Assembly (NCBI GenBank): GCA_963575745.1 | Contig: CAUYUJ010014178.1 | Span: 201,591 to 229,090 of the forward strand | Source: Prorocentrum cordatum | Lineage: Eukaryota > Sar > Dinophyceae > Prorocentrales > Prorocentraceae | DNA: 27,500 nt | Reading direction: 5' to 3' | Shown: positions 9,825 through 19,055 of the stretch, piece after piece | How positions within the stretch are numbered: the stretch's first letter is position 1 | Layout of the letters: every line of letters begins with the position of its first letter | Position numbers and translations under genes: made by a program | Notes under the pieces: generated by a model | What the model was told of the DNA's origin: nothing | Databases searched by the model: none | Seen by the model: only the letters and a program-made list of their open reading frames with translations

Positions 9825-9870
9825 TGATGGTCCCGAGGCCCGGTAAGGGCCCTGAGAGGCTGAACGCTGT
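9825..9870. repeat. Dispersed repeat family 1, copy 3
   Basis: TCTGATGGTCCCGAGGCCCG, then AAGGGCCCTGAGAGGCTGAAC. Upstream CCCCGGGGCCG is shared with copy 2. Confidence 0.65.
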
Positions 9871-10179
9871 GAAACACGTCGTCTCGATTTCCTCGAGACG
9901 CCAGATGGGCGACGGAAAAACTACGGGGTCGTCCGCGCCGACATCGGAGCGTAAGCTGGCCGCGTGAGGTCGTGCGAAAGAGCCCCCGCTTCAAGTGTGG
10001 CGTGCCGCGCGGGCGGCCCGCGGAAGCCACCGCGTAAGGTCGCTATGTCATCTCGCGTAAGACCCGTTTTTGATCGTCGCGCAGATGTCTGGGTTCATCG
10101 CCCCCCATGAAGCAACGCCCAGCTCCTCGCACTGTTCCCGCCAGGGGCCCTGCTCGTGGCCTTCCTGGCGGGGTGCCGC

Positions 10180-10264
10180 CTCCTCTCCTCTCCTCTCCCC
10201 TCCTCTCCCCTCCCCTCCCCTCCCCTGCCATCCTCCCATGCCCTCCCCTCCCCCCTCCCCTCCC
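10180..10264. repeat. (CTCCC/CTCTCC)n tract
   Basis: Imperfect pyrimidine repeat directly upstream of the putative 5' LTR. Confidence 0.85.
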
Positions 10265-10271
10265 GTGTGTA

Positions 10272-10621
10272 GGGGGGGCCCTCCAACCGCGTGCATCAGG
10301 GAGCGTAGCATAAGCATCAGCAGCATGTGTGATCAGAGCATGTGCTTCCCAGGCCAAGGGGCCCAGGTGACCAGAAAACGATTCCCGCTTTTCGGTCGCC
10401 GGCGACCGTTTAGGTTGCCACGTAGACTTCTTGATTTTGTGACGTTCGGTGCGTGAGGCATAGTATAGTCGCCTTCCACATGGTGGTCCAGAGGCAACGT
10501 CAGGCCAAAATCCCCAGTGGTATTCGCCCCGCCGGTTTTTGTTCCCAGCGCGTTCCGGGGAGACCTCTCCAGAACGCGCTGAGTACGGTTCGAACACGTT
10601 CGCAGGACGTGCTAGCTTGCC
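10272..10621 (+). repeat. Putative 5' LTR (direct repeat copy 1)
   Basis: About 350 nt match 23425-23826 in the same orientation, from GGGGGGGCCCTCCA at the left to GCTAG.TTGCC at the right. Shared blocks include CATAAGCATCAGCAGCA, GAGCATGTGCTTCCCAGGCC, CTTGATTTTGTGACGTTCGG, TGCGTGAGGCAT, CACGTTCGCAGGAC and the paired GCGCGTTCCGGGGAG / AACGCGCTGAG. It sits about 0.6 kb upstream of the Gag-like frame, as a 5' LTR would. This copy lacks about 43 nt and about 8 nt present in the other. Alternative: two members of an unrelated dispersed repeat. Confidence 0.55.
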
Positions 10622-11244
10622 ACAGCTTGCGTGGGGGCAGGTTGGTTCCAAAGTAGTGGACGCAGTTTTGACACTGGTCGCGCTTGTCTACAGGTATCTG
10701 CTTCGACTGTGTTGCATCACGCGGCAGGCCCCCCTTGTCATCCCCAAGTGGTGCCCTTGGCGTTGTGCAGAATCCGACCCAGTAGCAACACAGCAGGCTA
10801 AGAGCGTGAGGCGTTCACTAAATGCTTGCCCCCTGCTCTGTGCAGCAACCTCTCGTTTTCGGATGCGCGGGGAGAGTGGCAATACCAACCCAGCCCTTCT
10901 TTATATTTTGCTTCCGTGCCCGCACCTTGGCTCAATGCTCGACGTTTGAGCGAGAAAAAACAGGGTGAGGAGCAACGAAGCGCGGCGACGCCGTTTGCTC
11001 CTCCGCCTCGCCATCACTTGTACCACCCTCCTTAGGCTTAGGTCAACCTGCCTATCGAGAGCTCCCTTCACCATACTCTTCCCATAGCTCCTGTCAGAGC
11101 TCTCGAACTGTTGCGTCTGATAGCTGCGGGGGTGAGCATCGCGAAGTTAGTGGACCTGGAGGAGTGATAAGCCCATACGGAGAAAAATACCCTGCGTACT
11201 TCCTGGCAGGCGCCCCGTCCTACCACGAGGCGCTGTCAAGGGTT
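10622..11244. other. Leader between putative 5' LTR and Gag frame
   Basis: No domain is seen in about 620 nt. I could not recognise a sequence complementary to a tRNA 3' end just after 10621, so no primer-binding site is claimed. The Gag frame is already open across the last 200 nt of this stretch, without an ATG. Confidence 0.35.
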
Positions 11245-11952
11245 ATGAGCCCAACGTCGCAGGGCGCTGGACTCGTGGGAGCCATTATGTCTACACCGTT
11301 TTTACTATCTACTTCTACGTGGATGTTACGTCATTGTTCACGCTGTGGCGATCTACTAGCGAGTCCGTCAGTGACCTGCTCGGCATGCGGCGGGCCAGTC
11401 CACAGCCACTGCGTCACCCGCAGGCTGGGCCAGGCATTGTGCAACGGCTGCGCGCAGAGCCTGGACTACGCCTACAACAACCATCGCGCGCAGCACATGA
11501 TTGCGCAAGGAGGCGCCGCTTTCAGCCGCTTCATGGCCTCGACGGGCACCGTCGCGGGCCAGGCCCTCGGAGCCGTCGCCAGTGGCGCCGTGGGCGGGAC
11601 CGCCCAGCTGGTCACTGGTATGGCCGCTGGAGCCGCGTCCGCATGTCAGGGTCTCCGCGCTTTTGGCGCACCAGCTTCCTCGACATCGGGTGCGGCCCCG
11701 GATGCCGCGCCACTTCAGCAGCCTCGCGGCCTGGACGAGCACGACATCTCGGATGCGGGCAGCGGGGCTGCAGTGCCCCTTGAGACCGCGGAGTCGGGGA
11801 GCGAACTGAAGAGCCTCATGGCGGACATGCGCTCCATGAAGCGCGAGTCAGGGCGGAGAACTTCCGGCTGCTTTCATCGGCCTCGGTGGCGTCGGCTGCC
11901 GAGGCAGGGGGCGGGCTCGCGACGCCGGACCCTGCTGCGCGCAGGCTCGTGA
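11245..11952 (+). pseudogene. Gag-like protein with N-terminal PHD/RING-like zinc finger
   Basis: The first ATG in the frame is at 11245 and a second at 11287; the frame is open further upstream. After a short leader (LLSTSTWMLRH) comes an eight-ligand cysteine/histidine module at 11335-11451 with spacing C-x2-C-x10-C-x2-C-x4-H-x2-C-x9-C-x2-C. That C4-H-C3 order is typical of cross-brace PHD or RING-variant folds that bind two zinc ions. It is followed by a Gly/Ala-rich segment with AVASGAVGG-type small-residue spacing, a Pro/Ser/Ala linker and a short helix (ELKSLMADMRSMKRE). At about 11850 the better frame appears to switch (VRAENFRLLSSASVAS), so the last part of this ORF is probably out of frame. 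Its position right behind the putative 5' LTR suggests Gag, but no Gag capsid fold is recognisable. It could instead be a captured host finger. Confidence 0.5.
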
Positions 11953-12446
11953 AAGGTGCATCCCAGAGCTGCTGGGCGAAAGTTGTGGTTTGCGGCGCAT
12001 CGTTGGTTCTCGGAGTTTCTTTTGGTTTTCGGCGTCCCTTGGGAGCGCGGCGCGCTTTCGGTGGTGTTCGGCGCCCTGGCGACCCAGCGCCCTCGTCATG
12101 CGCCGCGGCCAGGCTCGACGCGGATGACTCCGACGCGCCCGATCCCGACGAGGACCGCAAGCCGAATGCCGCCCAGACCGCCGCCGAGTACGAACACGAT
12201 CGCTGGACGACGCAGCAAGATGCCATCCACTCCCTGGAGCCCTCCCGGAACTTCAGGACGTGCCCCCTGGTCTTCGTCAGGGTCATCCGATGGGCCCTCA
12301 TGGTGATCCTCATCGACTTCCTGTTCAATCTGCTGTTGTTCCACTGCAGCTCGACCACCTTCAGCACGCGCGCGCGGCTCGACTCCTTCACCGCGCTGCT
12401 CCCTGGCAGGCAGGCAGGCGGCTTCACTGAGGGCTTCCCTCTCTGA
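11853..12446 (+). pseudogene. Possible continuation of Gag-like protein
   Basis: A frame one base over from the zinc-finger ORF continues the helical Glu/Arg/Leu segment (RAENFRLLSSASVA). It then runs through a Gly/Ala linker, an acidic stretch (DDSDAPDPDEDRK) and a strongly hydrophobic stretch (RWALMVILIDFLFNLLLF, about 12287-12345), and ends at TGA 12444-12446. The hydrophobic run would be membrane-spanning if translated, which is odd for a copia Gag, so this frame may be partly a shadow. No family is recognised. Confidence 0.3.
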
Positions 12447-12447
12447 C

Positions 12448-12950
12448 CCCTTCGGCATCATCATCACAATGGTGGTCATCAGGGCGACTTCGCAGGACCT
12501 CCTCAGCAGCCATAGGGAGGTGTTGGAGGTAGGGGTCATCATCATGGCGGCGCTCCAGGTGCCCCAGGCGGTGGAGGCGGCGGTGGGGGCGACGATCCAG
12601 GAGGAGGCCATGACTTCGGTCTTGGAGGATTTCTAGCTCAGGGAGGTCGCGGACGAGCACCGGAAGTTCCACCTCCACCGCCGGCGCCGCCACCCGACCC
12701 TGCAGCCGCAGCCGCTGCGATCCACCAGGGCGCTTTGCAGCGCGACGCTGGCCTGGAGATCGCGTTCTCGAAGATCAAGGCGGCGGAGCTCCCTCAGCTC
12801 GCGCGGGGCGGGGGCGCGGCGGCCGAGCCATCGAGCCTGGGGCGCCGGGTGGAGTCGGTCGGCCTGGATCTGGGAGGTCTGCAATGGCACGCCAGGCGCT
12901 ACTGGCTTCTGCGCCGCGACTCGGCGCAGCGCGCCCGCGCCCCGCGCCTA
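12448..12950 (+). pseudogene. His/Gly/Pro-rich low-complexity region with helical segment
   Basis: One frame reads HHHHNGGHQGDF, a stop, then RGHHHGGAPGAPGGGGGGGG, a Pro-rich run and a helical stretch AGLEIAFSKIKAAELPQLA (about 12744-12800). Such linkers are frequent in Gag-like proteins of large retroelements. An in-frame TAG near 12514 breaks it. The function is unknown; it is assigned to the copia-like element by position only. Confidence 0.3.
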
Positions 12951-13445
12951 GTTACAGGAGGGCCCGCTGATGCGCCATGCCGCGCTGCCCGTCGCCGCTG
13001 CGCCAGCGCCGCTCGAAATCTGGCCCTTCCGCGCGATCGAGCTTCGCCAGCGCCCCCTCCTCCGGATCCACCCCGCCCCGAAAAACGCGATGACCATGAG
13101 CTTGTCGACGGAGCCCGCCAGCGCGCGCGACATCCTCTCCGCCGCCTGCGCGCGCGCGGGGCCGCGGGCGGCGGACGACGAGCGCGCCGCTAGCGCAGGA
13201 GACCAAGGCGGTCGATGTCAAGGGGGTGCGCGCCGAGATGATAGTGGAAGTTCGGTCCGAACCGCCCGGTCACCCTCGACGCCAGCTTGCCTGGCCCGCC
13301 CATCCAGACGGCGGCTCCGACGCAGACCGCGATCAAGCTCCTGGAGAGCAGCGTGGAGTTCGAGCGCCGCTCCATCGCGTTTCTGGTGTAGAAAAGCGCG
13401 GCCAGGGCGGACAGTTAAGATCGAGTAGATCTTCTTCGGAGGTAC
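12951..13445. other. No recognisable gene; GC-rich decayed interior
   Basis: Short frames on both strands are Arg/Ala/Pro-rich without motifs. This lies within the expected Gag region of the copia-like element and is probably decayed coding sequence. Confidence 0.3.
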
Positions 13446-13640
13446 TTGAGCGCCGAGGCCCGGGGGCGCTCGGGCGGCGCCAAGGAGGGGGGCCTTCCAG
13501 ACTTTCCGACGAAGGCGGCTCGAGCCGCGGCCGCCGCTGCAGCTGCGGCCGCCAGCAAGGGCACGCTGACCGAGGGCGACCCGAGAGGCGGCACGCCGGC
13601 CAGAGGCGACTCGAAGGGCATGCTCGGGAAGGGCGAGGAT
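13446..13640 (+). pseudogene. Ala-rich fragment of Gag-like region
   Basis: The frame reads SAEARGRSGGAKEGGLPDFP, then a run of about ten Ala encoded by GCN codons, then KGTLTEGD and DSKGMLGKGEDRN. It runs on into a lower-GC stretch (TTATTTATATATGCC, from about 13650) where the coding character is lost. No domain is seen. Confidence 0.25.
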
Positions 13641-14713
13641 CGGAACCGCCATTATTTATATATGCCACTGGTTGTTTGGGTCCCCGATCGTAGACGTTGA
13701 TTTTGAATTATTATGTGGCGCGCTCTCCGCTTCGCTGCCTGCTGCCTCTTTGGAACGTGTGAACCAAGCGAGCGCTGCCATCGCGAGATGCTGCCGGGCC
13801 CCTCGAGCGCGACGCGCGCGCTGCAGATGCGCTTTCACTTTTGCTGGGAAGCGACGCGATGCGCGATGCATCGGCCTTTCGGTTGATTCGAGCGGCCCCC
13901 GAACAGACATCGCGGCCGCGCGTGCCTACTCTGTCGCGGTGCGATCCCTTTCGATCGGCGCGCGCGCCAAGGCTGCCCGGCAATGTCGATGGGGACCTTC
14001 GTGCCCGAACGAATGCGCGCACCGTCGTTCTCCGCGGGCCTCAGGCGCAGGGCTGCGCGCGCCGCGCCGCAGAGAGGCGCGCGCGCTCAAGCGAGGGCGC
14101 GGCCCTGCGCCGATCGGCCCGCCGCCCCAGGGCGCGCGCAGTGTCCGCCCTTGCAACCCCCTCCAGGCTGGGTCGGTGAAATGAGAGATTTTGTTGTTTT
14201 TGGTTGGCCAAAGCGGTATAATCTTTCACGTCGCCAGGTGCGGGTCCGGGTTGCGCCCCTGTCGGGGCGGATGCGAGCGGTTCCTTGCAGGCTTCTGCGG
14301 GGGGCTCGCTCTAGGGCCCGGGCCCCTCTTGGGGCCTGTCGCGCTCTTCCCTGGGTTCTCCGATTGGCCCCCCCAAAGCCTTCGTGGAGCTATTGGGCCC
14401 GCTTGCGTCGTTGTGGAAGCTCTTGGAGTCGTCTCGGCGACGGACTGGGGATCTCCAGGTTTCACCGGACGCCCAGGGTCGTCTCGCAGCGCATTCAGGC
14501 TGACTTGGACCCCCCCCGCAGTCCCCGGCCGGGCCATGGTGTCCAAAAGTCGTGCGACCCCGCGCTGGGCGCTCTTTCAAGTCGCAAGGTCGGTCTGTTC
14601 GCAAATTTGGCGTCGCGTCGCGAAGATGTCGGCTTCGTCGCGATCAGCGACGATTTGGGCATGAGGGCCATTAGCATAATTTTTACAGGCCCACCAGCGA
14701 CATATCATTAATT
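13641..14713. other. About 1.07 kb with no gene; lower-GC edges, possible second insertion or intron
   Basis: Between the Ala-rich Gag fragment and the zinc-knuckle frame, coding character disappears. Both ends are A/T-richer than the surroundings (TTATTTATATATGCCACTGG near 13651; CATATCATTAATTTTGCC near 14700). A further lower-GC patch is at about 14180-14230. I cannot define splice sites or terminal repeats. Confidence 0.3.
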
Positions 14714-14734
14714 TTGCCCCTAGAGGATGAAGGT

Positions 14735-15110
14735 ATGGGCGTGGCCATTTGCCCGCATTTCAGCAACCTCGCGAGGGGTTGCAGCGCCGGCTGGCCGCGT
14801 CCGACGCGCCACTGCATGCCGAATGGCGCCCGGTTGCAGCCGGCCGACGGGCGCTGCTTCAAGTGCGGCGCGCGAGGGCACGGCGCGGCGGCTCGCCGCC
14901 GACCGCCGTCGCCCGGGCCCGCGGCTCCGGCGAAGGCCAACAGGCCAGGCGGAGGGCCATGGCGCGGCCCCGGCAGGATCTCCATCGACTTCGGCAGCTG
15001 GCGCGGGCGAGGCGGGCAGGCCAGCGTCCGCCGGCAAGTCGGCGGGGGTTGCAGCTCCGAGTCCCTTGACTTCCAGCGACGTCGGCGGCGTCGTGCGACA
15101 GGAGCTCAGG
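14735..15110 (+). pseudogene. Gag-type zinc knuckle region (CCHC, last Cys lost)
   Basis: From ATG 14735 the frame reads ICPHFSN, ARGC and then HC (Cys codons 14750, 14780, 14813), resembling a C3H-type finger. It is followed by RCFKCGARGHG, the first three ligands of a CCHC retroviral-type knuckle (Cys 14855, Cys 14864, His 14879). The expected fourth ligand at 14894-14896 is CGC (Arg), one transition from TGC (Cys). CCHC knuckles of Gag bind element RNA during packaging. After about 14940 the likely coding frame moves (a segment VGGVVRQELRSLMEL near 15080 lies in another frame). The position just ahead of the protease remnant fits a copia polyprotein. Confidence 0.6.
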
Positions 15111-15123
15111 TCCCTCATGGAGC

Positions 15124-15685
15124 TTGGGTCCTCCTGGGCAGGTCCAACCGGGCGCGTTGCTCAATTTCATCGCCCCCCGAGGCTTCGCCGGCTTCTGCGA
15201 CGACGACGACGATCGCGACTTCGACGATTTCCCTGATGACCCTCCAAGCTCGCCTCCCTGGAACCCGTCTTCGGCCGCAGCAGCTCCTCCTCCTGGTCAC
15301 GGTCTGCGCGCGTTTGCGCCGACAGCTGCGACTGCTTCGACAGTGGCGCGCGCGCCGGCGCCGGCTGCTTCGGCCCCCCGTTCGCGCAGGCAGCCGCCGA
15401 TCGCGAAGATGGCCAAGGTTTCTGACAGCTCGCAGGCGTGGAGGGTTCTGGTCAAGAGCGGCAAGCGCTGGGTCCTCGTGGACACTTGGCGCCACCCGCG
15501 AGCTTCGTGGCATCAAGTCCTTCAGCGACCTTCCTGAATGCGTTGCCCCAGTCCCGCTGGAGACGGCGACGGGGGTGGAGGAGGCCATGGTGGTTGGAGA
15601 CGTCGTTCATACGTTGGGCGAGGACCTCCAGTGGCTCTTCCCGCTGGGTAGCTACATCGACGAGATGAGGTCGGACCTTTCCTAG
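15124..15685 (+). pseudogene. Linker and aspartic protease remnant
   Basis: One frame gives a linker with acidic DDDDDRDFDDFPDD, a Pro/Ala-rich stretch and then AWRVLVKSGKRWVLVD. The next frame continues GATRELRGIKSFSDLPECV, PLETATGVEEAMVVGDVV and LQWLFPLGSYIDEM to TAG 15683-15685. Read across the shift this is the retropepsin signature D-S/T-G-A-T: Asp codon 15481-15483, one extra base, then Gly-Ala-Thr at 15488-15496. The downstream pattern (LETATG, then G-x-V, then PLGSYIDE) matches the flap and C-terminal half of copia proteases. The insertion within the active-site motif inactivates it. It would have cut the polyprotein. Confidence 0.7.
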
Positions 15686-15699
15686 GGTTCTGCGGCGCG

Positions 15700-16006
15700 C
15701 GCCCCGAGCTGCTCTGCGGGCGAGGCCATGAGAAGGGCGCTATGTACATCGAGGAGGGCGACGTTGAGTACCCGCGCAATCGCAGGCGCCGGGTCAAGCG
15801 TGCCACCATGGATGAGCGCTTGAGCACCCTGGCTGCCGGCTTCCGCCGCCGCGAGTTGCTTCGGGAGCACATGGGGGGCGGCCACGTAAGCCTTCGACCC
15901 GACTGCCAAGGCTGTCGCGGAGCTTGCGGCCGCCTTCGAACTCATCGCCGTTTCGACGTCTCCACGAGGCCCGGGGGGCTGGAGCGCGTTTCTTTATTGT
16001 TTGGAG
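15700..16006 (+). pseudogene. Integrase N-terminal zinc-binding segment (5' half of split integrase)
   Basis: After the protease the frame moves again and reads RGHEKGAMYIEEGDVEYPRN, basic RRRRVKRA, helical LSTLAAGFRRRELLREH and then H-x4-H-x6-C-x2-C at 15868-15915. The last is a compact integrase-type zinc motif, followed by ACGRLRTHRR. In copia polyproteins this sits immediately before the catalytic core. Here the coding sequence ends near 16006 at the insertion, and the core resumes at about 19846. All four zinc ligands are intact. Confidence 0.65.
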
Positions 16007-16148
16007 CATGACAGGCGTCATGGCCTCCGCCGCCCCCCCAGACCATGACGCAATGCCCCCCCGGTGCGCTCCGGGCACAGCCGCCGTGCGCGTCGGGATC
16101 CGCATAGTTGTGTGCGTAGGAATCCGCATCGGAGTCTGGTCCGCAGTC

Positions 16149-16152
16149 GTCA

Positions 16153-16192
<40 letters not shown>

Positions 16193-16247
16193 TGTCTCTC
16201 GTCGCTCGTCGCTCGTCGCTCGTCGCTCATCGTTGTCGCGCGCGCGG
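16149..16247. repeat. (GTC)n-(GCTCGTC)n tract, left copy
   Basis: GTC trinucleotides, then GTCGCTC heptamers, then GCTCATCGTTGTCGCG and GGGCGC. It parallels the tract at 19618-19753 in order and orientation. Confidence 0.85.
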
Positions 16248-16439
16248 GCGCTAAATATATGATATGAGCTGCGTCCATGGCCCCGCGGCCCGGGGTCGCA
16301 ACTTTTCTTAAACTCACCCCCCCCGTTACCCAATTTGCCCCCCGGGCTGCGGTTTTTGTTTGGGGGGGGGGCATCCAGGGATCCGTTGTCGGAGTCCCAG
16401 AAGTTCCCCCGCTTCGCCGAGGCGTCCACCTAGGCTTTT

Positions 16440-17400
16440 GGAGACGGCAAGAAGCCGCCAAGACGGCCCAAGAGCGCTCCGAGCCGCCTAAGATGGCCCC
16501 ATGATCGGCCCAAGAGGCCCCCAAGATGCCCCAAGGTCGCTCCGCGAGGACTTCCAAGAGAGGCCCAAGACGCCCAACTCATTGATTTCCCAAGTGTGTT
16601 TCCAATATTTGCTGCTTCTCACGTTTTCGAGCGGCCGACGCTCCAAGACTGCCCAAGAAGCATCTAACGTCGCCCCAAGAGGCCCCCAAGAGGCCCCCAA
16701 GAGGTCCCCAAGACAGCCCAAGTTGGCCGCATGATCGGCCCAAGAGGCCCCCAAGACGGCCCAAGAGGGCCTGAAGAGGGCTTGAAGACGGCTCCAAGAT
16801 GGGCCCAAGAGAGGGAACGTGAACCGACCTTTCGAGCTTCCCGCCCCCAGAGACCCCCAGGAGGCCCCAAGAGGCCCCCAAGTAGCTCCAAGAGGCTCCA
16901 AAGAGGCCCCAAGGATGCTTAAGAGAGGTCCGACAAGCTCCACGACGCCCCCGTGGAGGCTTCAAACCTGCTTCCAAAAGGCCTCCGAGAGGTATCCCAC
17001 GACATCATCCCAGCGAACATCCGAGAAACCTCGAACCCACAACCCAGACACGGTTTCGGGATGGGCCCAGAACTGCGACCTCTGGTTCGCATGGGGGGGT
17101 GGGGGGGCCTTGAGGGCTCCAAGAGGGTTCAGAAGGGACCCCAGACCCCTCCAGAGGCTCCCGAGTTGGCCCAAGATATTCCCAGGAGGCTCCAGAGAGC
17201 CCCCCAAATGCCCGAACAGAGGCGCTCTCTGCCCCAAGAGGCCCTCAGGAGGCCCCAAGAGACTCCCAGGAGGCCTCCGCGACGCCCCCAAAAGCCACCA
17301 AAAAGGCTCCAGAAAGACCCGAGAAGCTCTCGAGAAACCCCAACCGGAGCTCGCAAAAGGCCTCCACACAGAGCCTCAGAAGCCCGCCGGAAGCCCTTTG
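16440..17400. repeat. Degenerate 11-nt array (AGGCCCCCAAG family)
   Basis: Across almost 1 kb the motif CCCAAGAGGCC or CCCAAGACGGC recurs every 10-13 nt. The clearest tandem stretch, at about 16675-16715, has an 11-nt period. On the minus strand it translates to Leu-Gly-Ala-Ser-Trp-Gly-Pro-Leu-type repeats in changing frames. An 11-nt period cannot keep one frame, so I treat it as non-coding satellite-like DNA. Confidence 0.75.
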
Positions 17401-17743
17401 TCCTCCATGCTCCGGAATAACCCTTCGGAACACGTGGCCCTTGCTGCACCCCCCGACCCGCCCACCCAATGTCGAGGCCCGAGGACGCCCCCATGACGCC
17501 CGCAAGACGCTCCAGAAACGCCTCTCCCGCACACGTGGATCAGGTGACAATGATGCTGATCGTCGGTGGTCCGTCGTCGTCGTCGTCGTCGGTCGTCGCT
17601 GGTATGCTACAGGCCAAACCCTTCCTTGAACTTCGCAGCATCCGCCCGAAAATCATGCATGGGTGAAAGTGAGGAACCCGGAAGACCACATGGAAAAGGT
17701 CCCATTGAAATTGACACCGACTTTGGAGTCGACTAGAACCTAA

Positions 17744-17760
17744 GCGCGCGAAACGCGCGC
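17744..17760. other. Perfect 7-bp hairpin with AAA loop
   Basis: GCGCGCG - AAA - CGCGCGC forms a perfect stem just upstream of the AT/GA simple repeats. Confidence 0.7.
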
Positions 17761-17772
17761 GTGGTTTTACTA

Positions 17773-17773
17773 C

Positions 17774-17804
<31 letters not shown>

Positions 17805-17844
17805 GATATACATATATATATATATAGGTGTGTGTACGTATATT

Positions 17845-17894
<50 letters not shown>

Positions 17895-17909
17895 AAAACA
17901 AAAAAAAAA
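17773..17909. repeat. (TA)n - (GA)n - poly(A) simple sequence
   Basis: TA dinucleotides (17773-17852, with a short GT run) are followed by about 20 GA units (17853-17890) and then A-runs broken by one C (17890-17909). This is the most AT-rich patch in the window. Confidence 0.9.
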
Positions 17910-18045
17910 TCCGGGCCGCGATGACGGCAATCATTTGGGGGGGGGCGATGACGTCACGTTCACGCTGGCGGCGTCTGGGAGTGCCTAGTACCTGGGAATG
18001 ACCGAGGACGGGTAGCAGCAGCATGTAGGTGGAGATTTGCGCCGC

Positions 18046-18138
18046 AATGCGCGTGTACACCACAATGTCTGCGTGCACCACACCGCCTGTGTACACTACG
18101 GCGCCCGTGTACACTAGAGCAACCGCTTGCACCAGAGC
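18046..18138 (-). repeat. 18-nt minisatellite, inverted short array (5 units)
   Basis: Units beginning GTGTACACC, GCGTGCACC, GTGTACACT, GTGTACACT and GCTTGCACC are spaced 18 nt apart. Read on the minus strand they match the 18-nt units at 19297-19590. Flanking sequence also matches in inverted orientation (minus strand ACCTACATGCTGCTG against plus strand GCCTACATGATGTTC at about 19602). Confidence 0.75.
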
Positions 18139-18589
18139 ACTACTGTTGTATATCGAATGTTGGGAGGAACCCTTATGACAACATGTAGCGCCTGCGGGTT
18201 CCACAGAAAGCACTTGATGCATATGGTTTGGAAAGGAGTCCTCTCAAGGAAAAACGAACGCCGCTAGAATCTACGAGTCCTCCCGGGTCCGCCCGCGTCA
18301 TCCTAACTCTTCCCATTTGCGTCCAGGAGGTTGCAGTTAAATTGGCCGGCCGAGAACCCAGGAGACATATTCAATAGACCATTCTGCGGTGCACGGTGAG
18401 ATGCGCACGTGCGCTGTAGCGCCGACCCGCACGACAAGGTGGAAGGGTGAGGGAAGAGGAGGATGATGATGAGGAGGAGGACGACCAGTGGAAACCCAAG
18501 AGGCATCAACGATGTTGGAATGAACCCTCCCTCCAAGCTGGCCCTTCGTAGGCCCCTACAACAACTGCCTCGCTGGAAAACAACAGTTT

Positions 18590-18768
18590 GAAGATCCTGA
18601 AGCGTGCCAAAACATTGCTGTCGGGATTTCAACGCCACGTATCAACCTGATTGCTGCGTCTTGGCGGTCCTGAATCGTGCCAAAACGCCATTTTTTGGGG
18701 ACTCCAGCACAGCGAATCAACATAATTGTTGCGCCCGCATAATCCTGAATCCTTCCAAGACACCATTT
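18590..18768. repeat. ~74-nt tandem repeat, 3 copies
   Basis: CCTGAAGCGTGCCAAAAC, CCTGAATCGTGCCAAAAC and CCTGAATCCTTCCAAGAC start at 18596, 18669 and 18744 (spacing 73 and 75). Shared downstream motifs include ATCAACMTRATTGYTGCG. Confidence 0.75.
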
Positions 18769-19055
18769 CTGGTACGTTGGTCATGGAAATCCATGAAACT
18801 TCTGCAATTGTTAAAGAGGAATGTACACGGCGCGAAAACGAGAGCCACAGTTTGAAAACGACCCGCCGTCAAGCCGTGAAGCTATTGCAATGTTTTAAAC
18901 GAAGGTGCGCGGCGCTAAGTCGAGAACCATATTTTGAGAACCACCCGCCGTCAATCCGCGAACTCTTGCAAATGTTTAAAACAAATATGCGCGGCGCTAC
19001 GGCGATAACCGCATTTTGAAAACGACCCGCCCTCCATCTGTGAAATTGTTTTCCT
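18769..19055. repeat. 82-nt tandem repeat, about 3.5 copies
   Basis: TTTGARAACSACCCGCC recurs at 18851, 18933 and 19015 (spacing 82 and 82), each preceded by a GCGGCGC-type block and followed by GTGAA or GCGAA and then TTGCAA. It directly follows the 74-nt array. Confidence 0.8.

Larger units (their letters stand above)
9321..10271. other. No gene seen; dispersed repeats and a CTCCC tract
   Basis: The stretch contains family 1 copies 2 and 3 (about 9476-9520 and 9825-9870), family 2 copy 2 (about 9692-9765), several short inverted CTTCTGAGAAG-type palindromes near 9620-9660 and 9700, and a CTCCC/CTCTCC run at 10180-10264. No frame shows a domain. Confidence 0.5.

Noticed and set aside
10587-10597. 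tRNA or SINE B-box (GGTTCGAAC) in the putative 5' LTR
   Set aside because: No A-box at proper distance, no cloverleaf, and the motif is not conserved in the second repeat copy.
10913-10935. Degenerate spliced-leader relic (TCCGT then TTGGCTCAA with a changed middle)
   Set aside because: Only the two ends match and the middle differs in sequence and length; likely chance.
16488-17550. Minus-strand protein with Leu-Gly-Ala-Ser-Trp-Gly-Pro repeats
   Set aside because: The 11-nt period changes frame every unit and the motif appears in all minus frames; it is a translation of simple repeat DNA.
17773-17909. AT-rich replication origin or matrix attachment site
   Set aside because: Simple TA and GA repeats alone do not support either call.
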